DNA from: Gigantopelta aegis | Lineage: Eukaryota > Mollusca > Gastropoda > Neomphalida > Peltospiridae | Assembly (NCBI RefSeq): GCF_016097555.1 | Contig: NC_054703.1 | Span: 11,932,518 to 11,996,517, forward strand | DNA length: 64,000 bases | Direction: 5' to 3' | In this document: piece by piece, positions 10,259-22,344 of the stretch | Layout: every line of letters begins with the position of its first letter | Numbering within the stretch: position 1 is the stretch's first letter | Notes under the pieces: model-generated | Seen by the model: only the letters and a program-made list of their open reading frames with translations | The model's database searches: none | What the model was told of the DNA's origin: nothing | Made by a program: the position numbers and the translations under genes

Positions 10259-11080
10259 GTAATAATCACACTACTACTAAAAAAATCACTGTCTAAAATC
10301 CAACACAGGTAAGAATCAAAACACTAAAACAGTCTACAGCTTCTGATTTTTGTGTGGTTTTTCTCCCCCCCCCCCTATCCTGGTATTGGTGTAATGAGTA
10401 TTTTATATTGTGTGGGGGGGGGGGGGGGGAGGGGAGAGAACCGATGTAGTTTAGAGCATTATGCATTAAAATCTAACAGTTAATGTGGGGTTTTGGGGTT
10501 TTTGTTTGTTTCCCCCACTCCAAGCTTCAGGATCATCAGAACTTTATTTATGTATTCCAAAAAATTTATAGATTTGTGGACACATGATCAGGGGTTGAAC
10601 AAATATTTTAAAACTCACAGTAAATTTATAAATTCACAGTAAATTTATTGATAAACCTGATGGTTATTCATGTTATTTCCTAGTATCTTGAACAAATATA
10701 GCAATATTTTTAATGATAATTTTGACGGTTTGTTTTGCTTTTGTTTTTATATCTATTAAGACAAAAAGTAAATCTGAAGTAGTTTTTTTTATTATTGTGA
10801 TTTGTTTTTACAAATGGGACTAGATTAATTGTGATTTTTTTTCAAATTCAATTTCATGACACCAGACGGGTAGGCAAGATATTTTGTTCTGTAGAATTCT
10901 TATCATAAATGTATGGTGTGCATGATAATGATATTTGTTTAAAGATTGTTTTCCCCCAGTATAAATTGTGGTTTTGTTTCTGTCTTTGTAAACTGTAAAT
11001 TTAGGGCTTCCAAATTTTACTGAGGGCTATGAGATTTTATAAACTAGTAGCCTGGGGCCTAATTCAGTAAACTGTCTCAA
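10259..11080. other. DCTN6 3' UTR intron, first part
   Basis: AT-rich with short poly-C and poly-G runs near 10365-10430. No gene or clear element. Confidence 0.4.
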
Positions 11081-11084
11081 CTTT

Positions 11085-11430
11085 GTAATCTCACAGTGCA
11101 ATGCTAAAATACTTGCAAAGAGGATGCTTTGTTGTCTAGCAGAGGCTAAGAGAGCTTTGTGAATTAGGCCTATCTCGCAGTGCAATGCTAAAATACTTGC
11201 AAAGTCTAGAGGATGCTTTGTTGTCTAGCAGAGGCTAAGAGAGCTTTGTGAATTAGACCCATCTCGCAGTGCAATGCTAAAATACTTGCAAAGTCTAGAG
11301 GATGCTTTGTTGTCTAGCAGAGGCTAAGAGAGCTTTGTGAATTAGGCCTATCTCGCAGTGCAATGCTAAAATACTTGCAAAGAGGATGCTTTGTTGTCTA
11401 GCAGAGGCTAAGAGACCTTTGTGAATTGGG
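11085..11430. repeat. Four-copy tandem repeat of 78-93 bp
   Basis: Units start near GCAGTGCAATGCTAAAATAC at about 11096, 11174, 11267 and 11356 and share TGCTTTGTTGTCTAGCAGAG. The first and last lack an internal TCTAGAG-containing piece. Confidence 0.85.
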
Positions 11431-11479
11431 CCCCTGGTGGGCTATCTCTGAAAATTGTTATGGTCAAGGCATGTGTTCT

Positions 11480-11533
11480 CGTTTGTGTGTGTGTGTGTGT
11501 GTGTTTGACTGTGTATGTGTGTGCGTGTTCTTG

Positions 11534-11569
<36 letters not shown>

Positions 11570-11699
11570 CTTGTGTGTGTGTTCTTGTGTGTGTGTGTGT
11601 GTTGTGTGTGTTCTCGTTTATGTGTGTTTATGTCTGTGTGTATGTGTCTTCTCGTTTGTGTGTGACTGTTAGTATGTGTGTTTTCCTGTTTGTTTGTGT

Positions 11700-11731
<32 letters not shown>

Positions 11732-11760
11732 TTGACTGTATGTGTTTGTGTGTTATGTGT
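11480..11760. repeat. (GT)n microsatellite
   Basis: About 280 bp of interrupted TG repeats with CTCG and TTTG variants. Confidence 0.95.
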
Positions 11761-11878
11761 GTTGAACATTTGTGGTGTAATATTTGTATCACATCCTTAT
11801 TATTCTATATATGGCCTTAAATTCATTTTGTGTTTTCTTGTATGTTAAGTCATTTTTCTTTTTCTTTTTTTTTTCCAG

Positions 11879-12602
11879 ATTATTTTGGCATTAACAACTG
11901 CAAGTGTAATTTATTTATCCACACGGTTCTGAAGATTTATCCATATGACATTCTGGCACACCTACGTACTTAACATTTACATCTTTTGTTGCTGCCAGAG
12001 AATGTTTCTCCTGCTTTGAACAGTCATGAGTGAATTTTGCTTTGAGCTGCGGTTAGGGGCCACCCTACAAGTAGTTTGTCCCAGCTCATCTGTGTTTGGC
12101 AGTGATCCATATTAGTCTAGCAACCCCTGCAATTAAAAAAATACGCAGTTTAAAAATATTGAATATAATCCAGAGCAAAAACAAATGCTGAAGAGAATTA
12201 AAAAGAAGCAGTAACCATGTCATTGCCGATTGATGTGAGCAATGGCAGGTGTTGATCTAGCCTTTATTACATACCTATTCAAACTTACTATAGTGATAAA
12301 GACATTTTGAGACCGTGTAATAATTTTATTTTGTATTACACATGTGCAATATGGATCGGAACTTTTAAATGGGGAATTCCCTTTTCCTTTTTACTGCAGT
12401 TAGCGCCTTTTAAGTTTTAATTATATGATTTATAAATGACATCACATTGTATTTGAAACATACATGGCTGCCGCAGAGTATGATTCTTAGCATTAAGTAA
12501 ATCCATGAAAGGAGTTTTGATAATAATAGATTTAACAAAGTGTTGTTATGACGTTAAATTAAAAACCGTTTTTGTAAAACATAAAAGAAGGTATGTAATA
12601 AA
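11879..12602 (+). other. DCTN6: Probable DCTN6 3' UTR exon
   Basis: A very strong acceptor (long T tract, then TTTTCCAG) ends at 11878 and would pair with the donor at 10259. The exon junction would lie 3 nt after the stop, so it should not mark the transcript for nonsense-mediated decay. No open frame is seen. A candidate poly(A) signal AATAAA is at 12597-12602; the true 3' end is not determinable from sequence alone. Confidence 0.45.
12597..12602 (+). promoter_or_regulatory. Candidate poly(A) signal AATAAA
   Basis: First canonical AATAAA after the probable UTR exon start. It lies at the left edge of a 168-bp foldback element. In AT-rich DNA this hexamer is common, so support is weak. Confidence 0.25.
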
Positions 12603-12769
12603 TACAGAACTTCACATATGTTTGTTTTCGCTTCCTATTTATTGTACTCATTTATTTTGCGTAAGAACATACCACTCGACCGCTACGTGGTCTCGTGGTA
12701 TATATTCTTTCGCAAAATAAACTCGTGCAATTAATGGAAAGTGAAAACAACGTATGTGAAGTTCTGTAT
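12602..12769. mobile_element. 168-bp foldback element (near-perfect palindrome)
   Basis: ATACAGAACTTCACATATG at the left pairs with CGTATGTGAAGTTCTGTAT at the right. The inner halves also pair (TTTATTTTGCG/CGCAAAATAA, then CCACTCGACC/GGTCTCGTGG) up to a centre near 12685. It can fold as one long hairpin. Confidence 0.85.
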
Positions 12770-12944
12770 ATCTGTCCTTTGACCAATCCAGCTTCAGTGA
12801 CTCTACTAGGAGCTGAAACACCCGCTGCTCTCAGAGTCACTGAGACATACAAGTAACGCTTTAAGTTACCTCACCACGTCAAGGAATGGACCATGCGATG
12901 GAGAATGGGTGTTTGAAACAGACAAAAAGTTAGTTTGTCTGGTT

Positions 12945-13385
12945 TGACGACACCACTAGAGCACATTGATTTATTTATCACCAGCTATTGGATGTTAAAT
13001 ATTTGGTCATTTCTTACTCATAGTCTTAGAGGAAACCTAGTACATTTTTCAATTAGCAGTGATTTTTAATAGACATTTTCCCACAGACAGGACAACACAT
13101 GTCATGGCCTTTGATATACCAGTCGAGTTTGGGATGGGTTAAAAACCCAATCAAAGAAGTGGTTTGATCCTACAACATTTTTCCATTAGTAGCAAAGCAA
13201 TCTTTTATATACACTTTCCCACAGACAGGACAACACATGCCATGGCCTTTGATATACCAGTCGAGGTTTGAACAGGAAAAGAAAAGAAAAAAATCGGAGA
13301 TTGGATCCACTGAAGTGGTTTGATCCTATGACCAAAGCACCTCAGGCAAGCGTTCTACCGACTGGGCTAGATCCTGTCCCTTGAC
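12945..13385 (-). mobile_element. SINE-1-like copy, reverse, internally duplicated
   Basis: Tail CGACACCACTAGAGCACATT at the left. The core CCCACAGACAGGACAACACA..CCTTTGATATACCAG occurs twice. The head at the right ends ..GGGCTAGATCCTGTCCC. Confidence 0.7.
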
Positions 13386-13439
13386 AATTTTCCTCATCAT
13401 CATTGCATAACTTGTAGCTATTTGGTATATATAATTATA

Positions 13440-13579
13440 GGATATTAAACAAGCTTCCATATCATGTTTATGTCCCGAGTGAAATAATTTTCAGATGTCA
13501 CAAGCTTTAGCAAGTGAGAATGAAAATTATTTCACGAGTGACATAAACATGATACGAAATGGAAGCAAGTTTAATATCC
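13440..13579. mobile_element. Foldback element, family of GGATATTAAAC
   Basis: Left arm GGATATTAAACAAGCTTCCA..GTTTATGTCCCGAGTGAAAT pairs with right arm ATTTCACGAGTGACATAAAC..GGAAGCAAGTTTAATATCC around a 25-bp loop. Related foldbacks at 46025-46160 and 49184-49290. Confidence 0.85.
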
Positions 13580-14320
13580 TGTTTATTACCCATAATCGAT
13601 CTTAATTTATATCACTCATTTAGTTGACATTCCTGTAAGGTTGGAGTTCGCCAATCGATGACGTCATTGTGTGACATCCCACTAGGCTTTCTAAGATGTA
13701 CCAAGGTATTTTTAACCATATATATATATATGGTTATTTTTATGCTTGGTTGGGAAAGAGAAAATCTTCTGTCGCTACTTTGTTAAGTTCAACTTCTTTC
13801 TTTTTCACTTTCACAAGCTACATTAATTAGCACACACCTCTGGATTTCATAAACATTATCATGGAGAAAAGGTGGTTACCTGTAAGTTGACATGAACACA
13901 ACTGACGAGTTTATTTCCAAAATGCTGTTGTATCCATTTAGGTAATTTTGAAAAAACATGGTTTTTGCTGCAATATGACAGTGTACATCACAATTCACAA
14001 AACACATTTTTAAATTCCTGTTCAATGTTCATCGATTTGAGGTAAACTTTATTGTCATATTGCAGAGTTGTACTAACATCTGTTAACTCTGGAAACTGGC
14101 ATATATTAACAGTGTTTCTGCCAGAAAGAAACTTGTGGGTATGGGGAGGGCCTCCCCCAGAAAGAAAGTGGGTTAGGGTTAGGGTTAGGTTTAAGAAAAT
14201 CATACAGTAATGATAAAGAGTAATTAATTTTGTCAAAAAGTCAACTTAAAAAAAAAAAAAATCTGCCAAAACATTTGGGTATGACCCTCTAGCAGAAACC
14301 CTGATGAGCATTGCACATGG

Positions 14321-15237
14321 ATGTTGTAACGGGATGCAGTCGATTCGTCCACTGGACAATTCGTCCACGGATGATTCGTCCACTGAAAATTCGTCCACTG
14401 AGGAACTCGAGACGATTCGTCCACTACACAAAATCAGTTCCGGACGATTCGTCCACTGGGTTTTTATTTCCCCAGTACATTTCGTCCACGGCCTAAATAA
14501 TGTGTACTACATGTACGTGGGGGCTAAATAAATTATTAGATATATTTTACCCCGTATTTTTTTTTGCTGTGTCATAAATTTACAAAGGTGAAAATAAATG
14601 ATATTGCATTAGAATGAATGAATGAATGTTTAACGACACCCCAGCACGAAAAATACATCGGCTATTGGATGTCAAACTATGGTAATGCAAATAAATAAAG
14701 TGATGATCAACATCAATATAAAAATTCAAGACGTAAACAAAAACAGTGTAAAGAACTGTGCAAAAACACAAATATCACAGATAGATACTGACTTTTACTC
14801 AAAATTTCAATGTGTGCTGTATTGGCCATTCTCAAAGAGAATGTTACACCCCTGCACTACGGTGAGGTTACAACACGCTCAGGGGTGTATGGACGGAGGG
14901 GTAATAAAGTCTTCCGACGCGGAGGCTTGCATTACCTATTTACCACATCGTGTACGAGCGAGTGGACGAATCATCCGCATGATAATGAATACAAACAGTT
15001 AATAAAAACTGGATAGTAATGTTGAATTCTAACTCTATTTTACTTTTTTGGTTATAGTATACCACAAAATAATGTTAAGAAACGATTACAATGTCAAAGA
15101 AATAACTATTAATATGTTTTTAAAAAATGCAGTCGAGTGGACGAATTGTCCGAGGTGAGTGGACGAATCGTCCGGTGGACGAATTGTCTGTGGACGAATT
15201 GTCCAGTGGACGAACCGTCTGGAAAGCGTTGTAACAT
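14321..15237. mobile_element. Inverted-repeat transposon with TTCGTCCACT subterminal repeats
   Basis: The left end has seven copies of (A/T)TTCGTCCAC(T/G) at 14342-14490. The right end has the inverse GTGGACGAAT set at 15135-15215. Outer ends (ATGTTGTAACG and CGTTGTAACAT) are also inverted. TTCGTCCACTGGACAATTCG occurs in both arms in opposite orientation. The inside carries a family E repeat. No transposase seen. Confidence 0.7.
14611..14905 (+). repeat. Interspersed repeat family E, copy 1
   Basis: (GAAT)n followed by GTTTAACGACACCCCAGCAC and TCGGCTATTGGATGTCAAAC. Shorter copies at 43487-43580 (+) and 54935-55145 (-). Shares a tail-like segment with the SINEs. Inserted inside the 14321-15237 element. 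Confidence 0.7.
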
Positions 15238-16197
15238 GCTTGTAAGACATAAACAGGCTTTATAAATTTGGCCCATAGTTTTTTTGAAATAAACTCTTCG
15301 GTTCCTGTTGTCAGCATATATTTCTGTTTATTTGTTTTCACACACGAACCCTATCCAAGATCATGGTAGAAAATTAGTTTTTTGTAGTCATACTTGCTTT
15401 ATTAATTTGAAGCAGTACAATTTTGATACGTATTTCATCCACACTGCTGACATTTTGTTCCATTGGCATATTTCTTTGTATCTACTTATTAGCTATTATT
15501 GCTAGAATCATTGGCATAGCCAGAGGCCAGTTGTTCAAATGTTAGTTAGCTTAACCACTGGTTTTCAAAACCAAGGACTGAAGAATCAAGACCAACAATA
15601 ATTGAAAACATAAACATAATGTTGAAACTGTATTTAGAATAACCAAAGGGTCTACATGCATGTACATAAATCACTTCTAAAAGGTCATTTTGGTGCAAAA
15701 ATAATTGAAAAGAAAATATTAGACTTACCTAGGGTTAATTTAACTATACCTTGAACAACTGGGCCATGAGTTTTATATTTGGAGAGGGGAAGACACCTAC
15801 TCTACGAGTGATGTTATACGAGTGATGTTATGTGGCAAGTAAAACAAAATAAAAGGTGTGATCTAAGAGTCATGCCACTCCCCGACTATGCCACGATTAG
15901 AATATGAATTTCCAATTTCTGATTTAAATCATATTTATCGATTATTAGTTATGGTAAAACCATTGAATGTGCTAGTCAGATTGTATAAATATTGCTAAAC
16001 TGGTGATGGCAGTTTGTTATTTATTGTCTCATGTAGTTATATCTTGGAGAATTTTGTTTCTAAAAATATTGTGTATTCATTTTAGTTCTTGATGTGAAGT
16101 TGTAGAATTTGTTGAAAACTAGTAGTAGATTTAAAAAAAAAAAGTTTCTGTTTACATTTACGTGTTTTTTAAGGTATAAATGTCTACATATGGTTAT
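15238..16197. other. AT-rich intergenic DNA
   Basis: No gene, RNA or clear repeat seen. Confidence 0.4.
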
Positions 16198-16420
16198 TTT
16201 GACAGTAGATCTTTTATATGCACTATCCCACAGACAGGATAGCACATACCACAGCCTTTGATATAACAGTCGTGGTGCACTGGCTGGAACGAGAAATAGC
16301 CCAATGGCATCCATAAAAGATCTACTGTCAAAATAACCATATGTTTGACATCCAATAGCTGATTATTAATAAATCAATGTGCTCTAGTGGTGTCATTAAA
16401 CAAAACAAACTTTACTACAA
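16198..16420. mobile_element. Two SINE-1 fragments head-to-head
   Basis: 16203-16310 is a reverse core (CCCACAGACAGGATAGCACA..CCCAATGG) and 16313-16415 a forward tail. Their outer ends, GGTTATTTTGACAGTAGATC and GATCTACTGTCAAAATAACC, are exact reverse complements, so the unit can form a hairpin. Confidence 0.75.
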
Positions 16421-16476
16421 ATTATTTATTTCAAAGCCAATTGTTTTCTAAATTCCATACAAATTCGAGGATGTTT

Positions 16477-16690
16477 GTTTTGTTTAGTGACACCACTAGA
16501 GCACATTGATTTATTAATAATCAGCTATTGGATGTCAAACATGGTTATTTTGACAGTCATAGAGAGGAAACCCGCTACATTTTTCCATTAGTAGCAAGAG
16601 ATCTGGCTGGAACGAGAACTAGCCCAATGGGCCCACCATCGAGGATCGATCCTAGACCGAGCGCTTTAACACTGTGCTATGTCTCGCCCC
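16477..16690 (-). mobile_element. SINE-1 copy, reverse, core deleted
   Basis: Tail GTGACACCACTAGAGCACAT at the left; head CCTAGACCGAGCGCTTTAAC at the right. The middle is deleted after TTAGTAGCAAGAGATCT. Confidence 0.75.
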
Positions 16691-17329
16691 TCAACTTGTA
16701 GAAAATTCCATAGTATGAAAAGAGGCGTTCCCTGTGGGAAGGGGTATAGGTCCTGCCCCTATCTCTGACACTTATAATCTCGTTTTACCAACTCCCAACA
16801 ATTATTTAATACTTTGTAATCAGAAACACATCATAACACAAAACACAGTCATTGATGTAAAACTTTATTGAATATATTCCTGTATATCATCTCAAAATAA
16901 CATTTTATAAAACTCCAAAACAATGGAAGTGAAGTCCTGAACGAATATTATCTTTAAATAGATATAACAAAAGTAACATTACGAAACAGAATTTGATCTT
17001 AAGGCATCATTATGTGAAAGGCTAAACAATATTTTTTGATCGTCGAGACCCTCTGTCTTGGCATGTTAAAATTACAAGTTTACGTTTTCAAATATCTATT
17101 AAAGTATTTCATACACAAGACCCTTGAAAAATTCTTAAGACTCATTACCGTAAATGTAGATTAGTGCAGTAATCATCTTCTTGTTCTAGCATACAGGCCT
17201 ACAGTTAAACAGCAAAGAGATTCAGAGTGTTTGAATCCCCCGTTTTATTTTGGCAAACCGTTAAAAAATGTGCCATATTTCCTTCATAGCAACTGTGCAA
17301 CCTTTCTTTTTGACTGAATCCTACGGGAC

Positions 17330-17535
17330 ATTCAAAATTCCATAGCACCAAAACTACCCCCACCCGCTATCGACGCCGGTCGGGCTGCTGGTGCTCCCCT
17401 CTCTCACCCACCCCACCCCGTTTCCTGTCCTGGACGGAGAAGCCCGCCAAGGCCGACACCTGCGCCCATGATAGGCGTGTGCTACAACAGCTTATTCTGA
17501 ATATGCATGTAAAACCCTATGACCTGACCTGACCC
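17330..17535 (+). repeat. Interspersed repeat family D, copy 1
   Basis: Contains TCGGGCTGCTGGTGCTCCC, TTTCCTGTCCTGGACGGAGA and CTACAACAGCTTATTCTGAA, and ends CCTATGACCTGACCTGACC. Related copies at 21950-22190, 49675-49816 and 62345-62522. Confidence 0.75.
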
Positions 17536-17559
17536 GACCTGTGTGTTGGAAATATTGTA

Positions 17560-17955
17560 CTGGCATCTAATTCACTAGCCCGAGTACTCTGCCATTCGAC
17601 AGCTAGACGGACATTTACTAGAGCGGGAATCTGTCTACCGTGTGGTGGTCGGCCATTCAGTGTTTTCGCTATAGAGTATTTGTGGCCTAACACAGCTCTC
17701 TCTCGAGCACTTTTAAGCCACATTGCAACATGGGAGACTTTAATGAATTAGTAGACCGAGTACACTGCCGTTCGAGAGCTAGACGGACATTTGGACATTT
17801 GTAAGGTTATGATCGCTCTCTCAGTCAGAGGTTACTCGACAGCGAAAAAACGGAATGGCTGACTTACCACATGGTAGAAAAGATTCCCACTAATAAATGT
17901 CCGTCTAGCTTGGTCTGCTAATTCATTAAACTCTCCCAACGTTGTTGCAATGTGG
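17560..17955. repeat. Inverted-repeat cluster
   Basis: GCTAGACGGACATTTACTAG (17600) reappears inverted as TAATAAATGTCCGTCTAGC (17890). GCCACATTGCAACATGGGAG reappears inverted near 17935. A third direct copy of GAGAGCTAGACGGACATT is at 17775. Could be the ends of a rearranged DNA transposon. Confidence 0.6.
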
Positions 17956-18049
17956 CTCAAAGGGACATTCCTGCACTTTTAACATGTTATCGACTAACAG
18001 ACTTTTTAACGATTTTAATTACATATCAAATGTATTTTTCTGCATAAAA

Positions 18050-18310
18050 TATTAGTGGCTGTATATTAAACGTGTTTGTCATCGTTCTAATATTTGTATT
18101 ACATGTAGGTTAAATTTCATATTATTTCCTAAAATATTGTTTTTTCATACGTACGAAATTATTTGAAAGACAAAACCCAGTTTGGGCTTCTTACCCTAAT
18201 AAGACGACCAGAAACACATTGAATATACAGACACTGATATTCTAAACAAGAAAATATATTTAATATGCAAGTTTAATTGTAGAAATATTTTATTAGTCGG
18301 AAACATCAAC
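18050..18310. repeat. Interspersed repeat family G, copy 2
   Basis: Shares CCAGTTTGGGCTTCTTA and TATACAGACACTGATATTCT with the family G copies at 6840-7045 and 63300-63640. Confidence 0.55.
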
Positions 18311-18544
18311 AGAGCTTGATAGAGCTGTGTAAATTAAGAAACTATCGTGGTATTTCTAATAGTCGTCCCCCACGTAATGATAATCACTTTAAAATGAAGC
18401 AACATTATTTAGGAAACGGAGAATATTTTTAACCATTTTCAAGGCCCTCACGATTTTGGAATTTTAAAATTGGAATCCGGCATTTCATCACATAATATAT
18501 GGCCACAAAGCAATATCGCAGTAAGGGAATCGAAAGTTAAAGTA

Positions 18545-18790
18545 TTGTTTTTATTTAACGACACCACTAGAGCACATTGATTTATTAATCATTGGCTACT
18601 GGATGTCAAACATTTGGTAATATTGACATTGTTTTAGAGACAAAACCCACTACATTTTTTCCTTTAGTAGCAAGGGATCTTTTATATGCATTATCCTTTG
18701 ATATACCAGCCGTGGTGCACTGACTAGTGAGAAATAGCCCAATGGGCCCACCGACGGGGATCGATCCCAGAATGACCGCGCATCAAGCGA
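18545..18790 (-). mobile_element. SINE-1 copy, reverse
   Basis: Tail TTTAACGACACCACTAGAGC at the left; head with the GGGATCGATCCCAGA B-box-like palindrome at the right. A core piece (CCCACAGACAGG) is deleted. Confidence 0.8.
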
Positions 18791-18837
18791 GAGCTGTACC
18801 ACGATTGTTAAGTAGAAAACGGCTGTTATACACATCC

Positions 18838-19075
18838 ACCGGCTTCAGTGGTGTAGTGGTTAAGCCATCGGACATAAGGCTGGGTTCGCAGCCCGGTACC
18901 AGCTCCCACCCAGAACAAATTAAATTAACGACTCGACGGGTAGGTGTAAGGCCACTACACCGACTTCTCTCTCATTAACTACTAACCCTCTGTCCAGGAC
19001 AGGCCGTCCAGATAGCAGGTGTGTGTGCCCAGGACTGCGTGCTTGAACCGTAATTGGATTTAAGCATAAAAACAA
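18838..19075 (+). mobile_element. SINE-2 copy, forward, full length
   Basis: Head GGTGTAGTGGTTAAGCCATC (A box) and GGGTTCGCAGCC (B box). Body with TGTCCAGGACAGGCCGTCC and tail ATTGGATTTAAGCATAAAAA. Confidence 0.85.
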
Positions 19076-19711
19076 CTACAAATGAATGTACACGTCCTCA
19101 AGTCTATGTAAAATACTCGTCCACTATCCTTACTGTCCAGCCCTGTAACCCACTTTTAAGTCAGTGTACAGGTGTGAAGAAAAGACACTCCATTGGTCGT
19201 CTTAATACATAGAAAACTATCGCATTACAAAAATAACTTTCAATTTCATATATACATGTATTTATATATATAATAATAGTATATATTATACAAGAGTTGC
19301 ATACACAAGTTATATACACAGTTGGAAGACTGGGATTGGTTGAATGCATATCGTTAATATGCATGGTGTGAGCTACCGTATGTACAAAGCTACATCATAT
19401 AAATATATACATACTACAATAACTACTATTTATAAATACTGTGGAAATGTCAATTTTAAAGAGTATATCTCAAGTTTGTAGCCATTGTAACAAGTATTCG
19501 CTAATATAAATTGTTCAAATTACCATTGGGTTATACAATTTTGTTTACAATTTGGAAATTTATTGTTCGAATTCACCTTGAGGTGTAAATCTGTATTTCC
19601 AGAAGGTGAATGAGTACAGTGAAAAAGATAAAAGTTTATAATTCAGATCATCATATATCCTCCATCCTAGAGCATTACATAATTGTTCAATGGCCCCTTT
19701 GTGAATTAAAG

Positions 19712-19992
19712 GAAGGAAAAGGTTTATTTAACGATGCACTCAACACATTTTAGTTATGGTTACTGTATATGACGTCAGACATATGGTTAAGGACAACACA
19801 GATATTGAGAGAGGAAACCCGCTGTCGCCACTTCATGGATTACTCTTTTCGATTAGTAGCAAGGGATCTTTTATATGCACCATCCCACAGATAGGATAGT
19901 ACATACCACACCCTTTGATACACCAGTTGTGGAGAACTGGATGGAACGAGAAATAGCCCAATGGGCCCACTGACGGGGATCGATCGCAACCA
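19712..19992 (-). mobile_element. SINE-1 copy, reverse
   Basis: Tail GGTTTATTTAACGATGCACT at the left, complete core, ending at GACGGGGATCGATCGC. The tRNA-like head is mostly missing. Confidence 0.8.
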
Positions 19993-21900
19993 TTTTTGTA
20001 AGATGTAGCATCAGTATCTGTTTTGCCTCAATGAAACAAAATAAAATTAATTATACCAAGATGTGTTAAAAAAGAATACTTTTTTTTCTTCTCAAAACTG
20101 TTAACCATTACACCCATGTTATTTATCATTTCTTTTGTAGCCCATAATAGTTATACAGTAACAAATATAAAGACATCTTAAGAAACTTATACCCTTCTGA
20201 TTTTGACTACCTGAATGAAACCAAGAAAAGTATTTACAGAAAACAAAAGACAAAGAGAAAAAAAGGACATATTTACAAAAAAAAAAGTCAAACAAAATAT
20301 TTTTAGCACTGTGTACCACATCCACTATTACCCATACACCATTCTAAAAATATATATACATATTTACAAGAGATTCAAGTATAAGATTTCTACATTAGTA
20401 ATAACTCCGAATCAATCATAAGCTTAGGGGACGGGATGAAAGTGTTCAACTCCCACCCCCCCCCCCAAATCCATTCCCCTCCAGTGCTGGAGCAAATCTA
20501 CGCATTCAGGTAATAACGCTGGGAAACATTTTTGCCAAATGAGCTGGCCTGAAACCTTTTCATCATTAATTCCCATCATTCTATTCACAATATTAATTGT
20601 AATTGACATAAAGAGGCATAGCAGTTCCATTTGGAACCCTATAAATTAGTAGTAATCCAAATATGAATAAATATGGTTATTATCCCGTTTTTGACCCATC
20701 CGTTTAATTTGGGCAAATACTGGCCTGCCCGACAAAAATGGAAGCCTGTACACCTTTGGAATCAATTATTGCTTCTACATACACTCTTCACAATAGTACA
20801 ATACAACTATTACAAGCAGGGAACATTTTATTCGGTATCGCGTCACGTTTCGCTACACAAAGTTCAGAGATCACTACAAAATTCTAAAACATTAACACAG
20901 TAGTTACTAGTTGCTACTAAATTTTCAACTGATCGCCAATTGTCGCTAATCAAAATTTTAAAAACTAAATATTCCCTGCACAAGCATTTTTAGCTACAAA
21001 AGCACTGAAGTACTTGACAGCATACGGCTATTGCATAGATAGTTTTTGTTCTATATTTGTCCAGGTGTGGCAAAATAGTTTAATAAGTTCTGTTAGTTTC
21101 TTCTAACAAGCTCCAGTGTAAAATTAATTAAAAGGTTAAAATACACACATTGGCCTCATGCCTAAAATTTTAATATAAAATATGTTTTAAACAATATTTA
21201 TTCCCAATTATAATGCTGGTTGGGAATTGGCAAACAGGCAAAATGCCTATATCTATAAAAAAAAAACCCAACCCTGTCTTATTGAGAAATTCGGAGGTTG
21301 TGCCATGACAGGTATACTTGAACAGTTGGTTTTTTTATGGAAGCACGTAAAAGTGTTGTTTATTACTACTTTGAAATATGTACATTTTTGGGAATGTAAG
21401 AGTCATACTATAACGTCCACCTGAAGGTTTGTTCCCCTATATGTTATATCCAAGAAAATATTGTACTCCAGAACGTCTCAAACAAACCCTGATGTTCAAA
21501 TTAATGAAATAATCAGAGCTCAGTATTTCCGAGACTCTGAAATTACACAATGAGTCAGATTATTTTATGCTAACAAATCTACATTTGTACTTCGTCCAAA
21601 GGAGTATTGAGATATTTTACCAATACATTAGGGTCTCCATGAGTCCAAAACTATTGGACTCGAGGGTCAAACTCGACCCGGACCCGAGTACCCGACACTG
21701 GATAATAATAAAACTATGGAATAAAGTAAAATAGCATTATGCATCTTAATTCCAGCCCTGAACATGGATGCCAAATCATGCCATTGTAATGCATTCCACA
21801 CATTCCTATAGCCCCATAATGTAACTGGCTGCAAGCATATGACAAAATGACGTTAAAAATTATAATTAATTAAGAATGCTCTCCTCACTATTTCAATTAG
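19993..21900. other. AT-rich intergenic DNA between the convergent genes
   Basis: No gene or RNA seen. Open frames here are short and of low complexity. Confidence 0.4.
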
Positions 21901-21949
21901 AACGACCATCAAAATTGTGTCAAATTTCCTCCATGAAAATGCGCACCTC

Positions 21950-22190
21950 TTCCTCTTTGGATATAATCCTACGCGACATTCAAAATTATGTACACCCCGC
22001 CTGTCACCAACATTTGGACTGCTGGTGCTCCCTTGCACTTGTCAGTGCAGGCATCCCTTCTCTTACCCCCCCCCCCCCCCTCCACCTTTCCTGTCCTGGA
22101 CGAGAGATCTGGCCAAGGCCGGTCCCTGTGCCCAGTATAGGCGTGCGCTACAACAGCTTGCTCTGAATGTGCACGTAAAATCCTTCTCTT
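21950..22190 (+). repeat. Interspersed repeat family D, copy 2
   Basis: Contains ACTGCTGGTGCTCCCTTGCA, a poly-C run, TTTCCTGTCCTGGACGAGAG and CGCTACAACAGCTTGCTCTG. The flank ATCCTACGCGACATTCAAAA also occurs, slightly changed, before copy 1. Confidence 0.7.
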
Positions 22191-22344
22191 CGTCTTCTTC
22201 TTCTTCCTCGCACGGTGCTTGGACCTTAATTAGATATAGGCACGTTAATATGTTATCCTATCCTATCCTATTCTGTTCCGTGCAAGGGTACTCAAGTCCT
22301 GTAAACAGATTCGAGTCTTGCTAAGAGTACCCGTGGAGACCCTA

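Noticed and set aside
11421..11820. Cysteine/valine-rich frames that resemble small secreted proteins
   Set aside because: Translations of the (GT)n microsatellite.
14160..14195. Telomere-like TTAGGG repeats (also near 6610)
   Set aside because: Only two to three units; too short for an interstitial telomere and common by chance in this AT-rich DNA.
21853..22038. Possible second M13 C terminus (FECRVGLYPKRKRCAFSW) downstream of exon 17
   Set aside because: The spacing of Cys, Pro and Trp does not fit the M13 end. The same flank recurs before another family D repeat (17310), so it is repeat sequence.
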